From a bacterium (GTDB lineage: Bacteria > Pseudomonadota > Alphaproteobacteria > Sphingomonadales > Sphingomonadaceae), in the NCBI GenBank assembly GCA_030824575.1, contig JAVBXL010000042.1, forward strand, positions 45,970 to 109,969: 64,000 nucleotides of DNA, in the 5' to 3' direction. Positions within the stretch are counted from its first letter, which is position 1. Every line of letters starts with the position of its first letter. The position numbers were made by a program, and so were the translations under genes. Below are positions 62,861 to 64,000 of this stretch, piece after piece. A model generated the notes under the pieces. The model worked only from the letters and a program-made list of their open reading frames with translations. It made no database searches and was not told where the DNA came from.

Positions 62861-64000
<1,140 letters not shown>

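Overview
The window reads as chromosomal DNA from a GC-rich alphaproteobacterium of the Sphingomonadales, most likely a Sphingobium/Sphingomonas-type organism. The grounds are a PhyR–NepR–EcfG general stress response locus with a PhyP-like sensor protein, an XrtA/PEP-CTERM-associated prsK–prsR–prsT exopolysaccharide regulation operon, many secreted peptidases, amidohydrolases and glycosidases, and dispersed GTTCG...CGAAC palindromes between genes. No rRNA, tRNA, insertion sequence, phage gene or CRISPR array was seen. The species assignment is inference.

Layout. 1–3 kb: translationally coupled minus-strand operon glmM–DUF1272–thiD–rnhB (rnhB runs off the left end). 3–16 kb: AGCS symporter, CsbD stress protein, a GNAT-like protein divergent from a fatty acid desaturase, TRIC channel, M20 peptidase with glutathione peroxidase and VIT transporter, Uup-type ABC-F ATPase, SIMPL protein, then PepSY protein/OmpR regulator/histidine kinase. 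16–25 kb: DUF454 protein, intracellular PHA depolymerase, GST, M28 peptidase, GH27 and GH92 glycosidases, GATase. 25–33 kb: periplasmic hydroxyisourate hydrolase, cyclase-family enzyme and two membrane/exported proteins in an overlapping operon, then both aconitases (acnA, acnB). 33–43 kb: DUF885 peptidase-like protein, a cluster of small stress-type proteins (DUF1328, DUF5818, PA2169 family), 2-hydroxyacid dehydrogenase, SH3 protein, and a coupled operon of a POT peptide transporter and two secreted amidohydrolases. 43–51 kb: nitroreductase, YtrA-type GntR regulator, and the prs operon with its sugar transferase. 51–56 kb: general stress response locus (small TM protein, ecfG, an unlisted 43-aa membrane protein, phyR; divergent nepR–phyP), then tgt. 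57–64 kb: an RpfF-type DSF synthase convergent with a GGDEF–EAL protein, a MarR–GNAT fusion divergent from a GNAT, an exported protein, and the 3' part of groEL at the right edge.

How it fits together. Several stress genes (csbD, the DUF1328–DUF5818 pair, the PA2169-family gene, nepR–phyP) carry upstream matches to the EcfG promoter pattern GGAAC-N16/17-CGTT, so the sigma factor encoded here probably drives genes scattered through the same window. The prs operon (exopolysaccharide), the DSF synthase and the GGDEF–EAL protein point to control of surface polymer, biofilm and cell–cell signalling. The most notable items are the DSF synthase/c-di-GMP pair, a degenerate ATP-binding domain in the PhyP-like protein, a 43-aa membrane protein between phyR and ecfG, and a palindromic repeat that sits in frame inside the signal-peptide region of an amidohydrolase.
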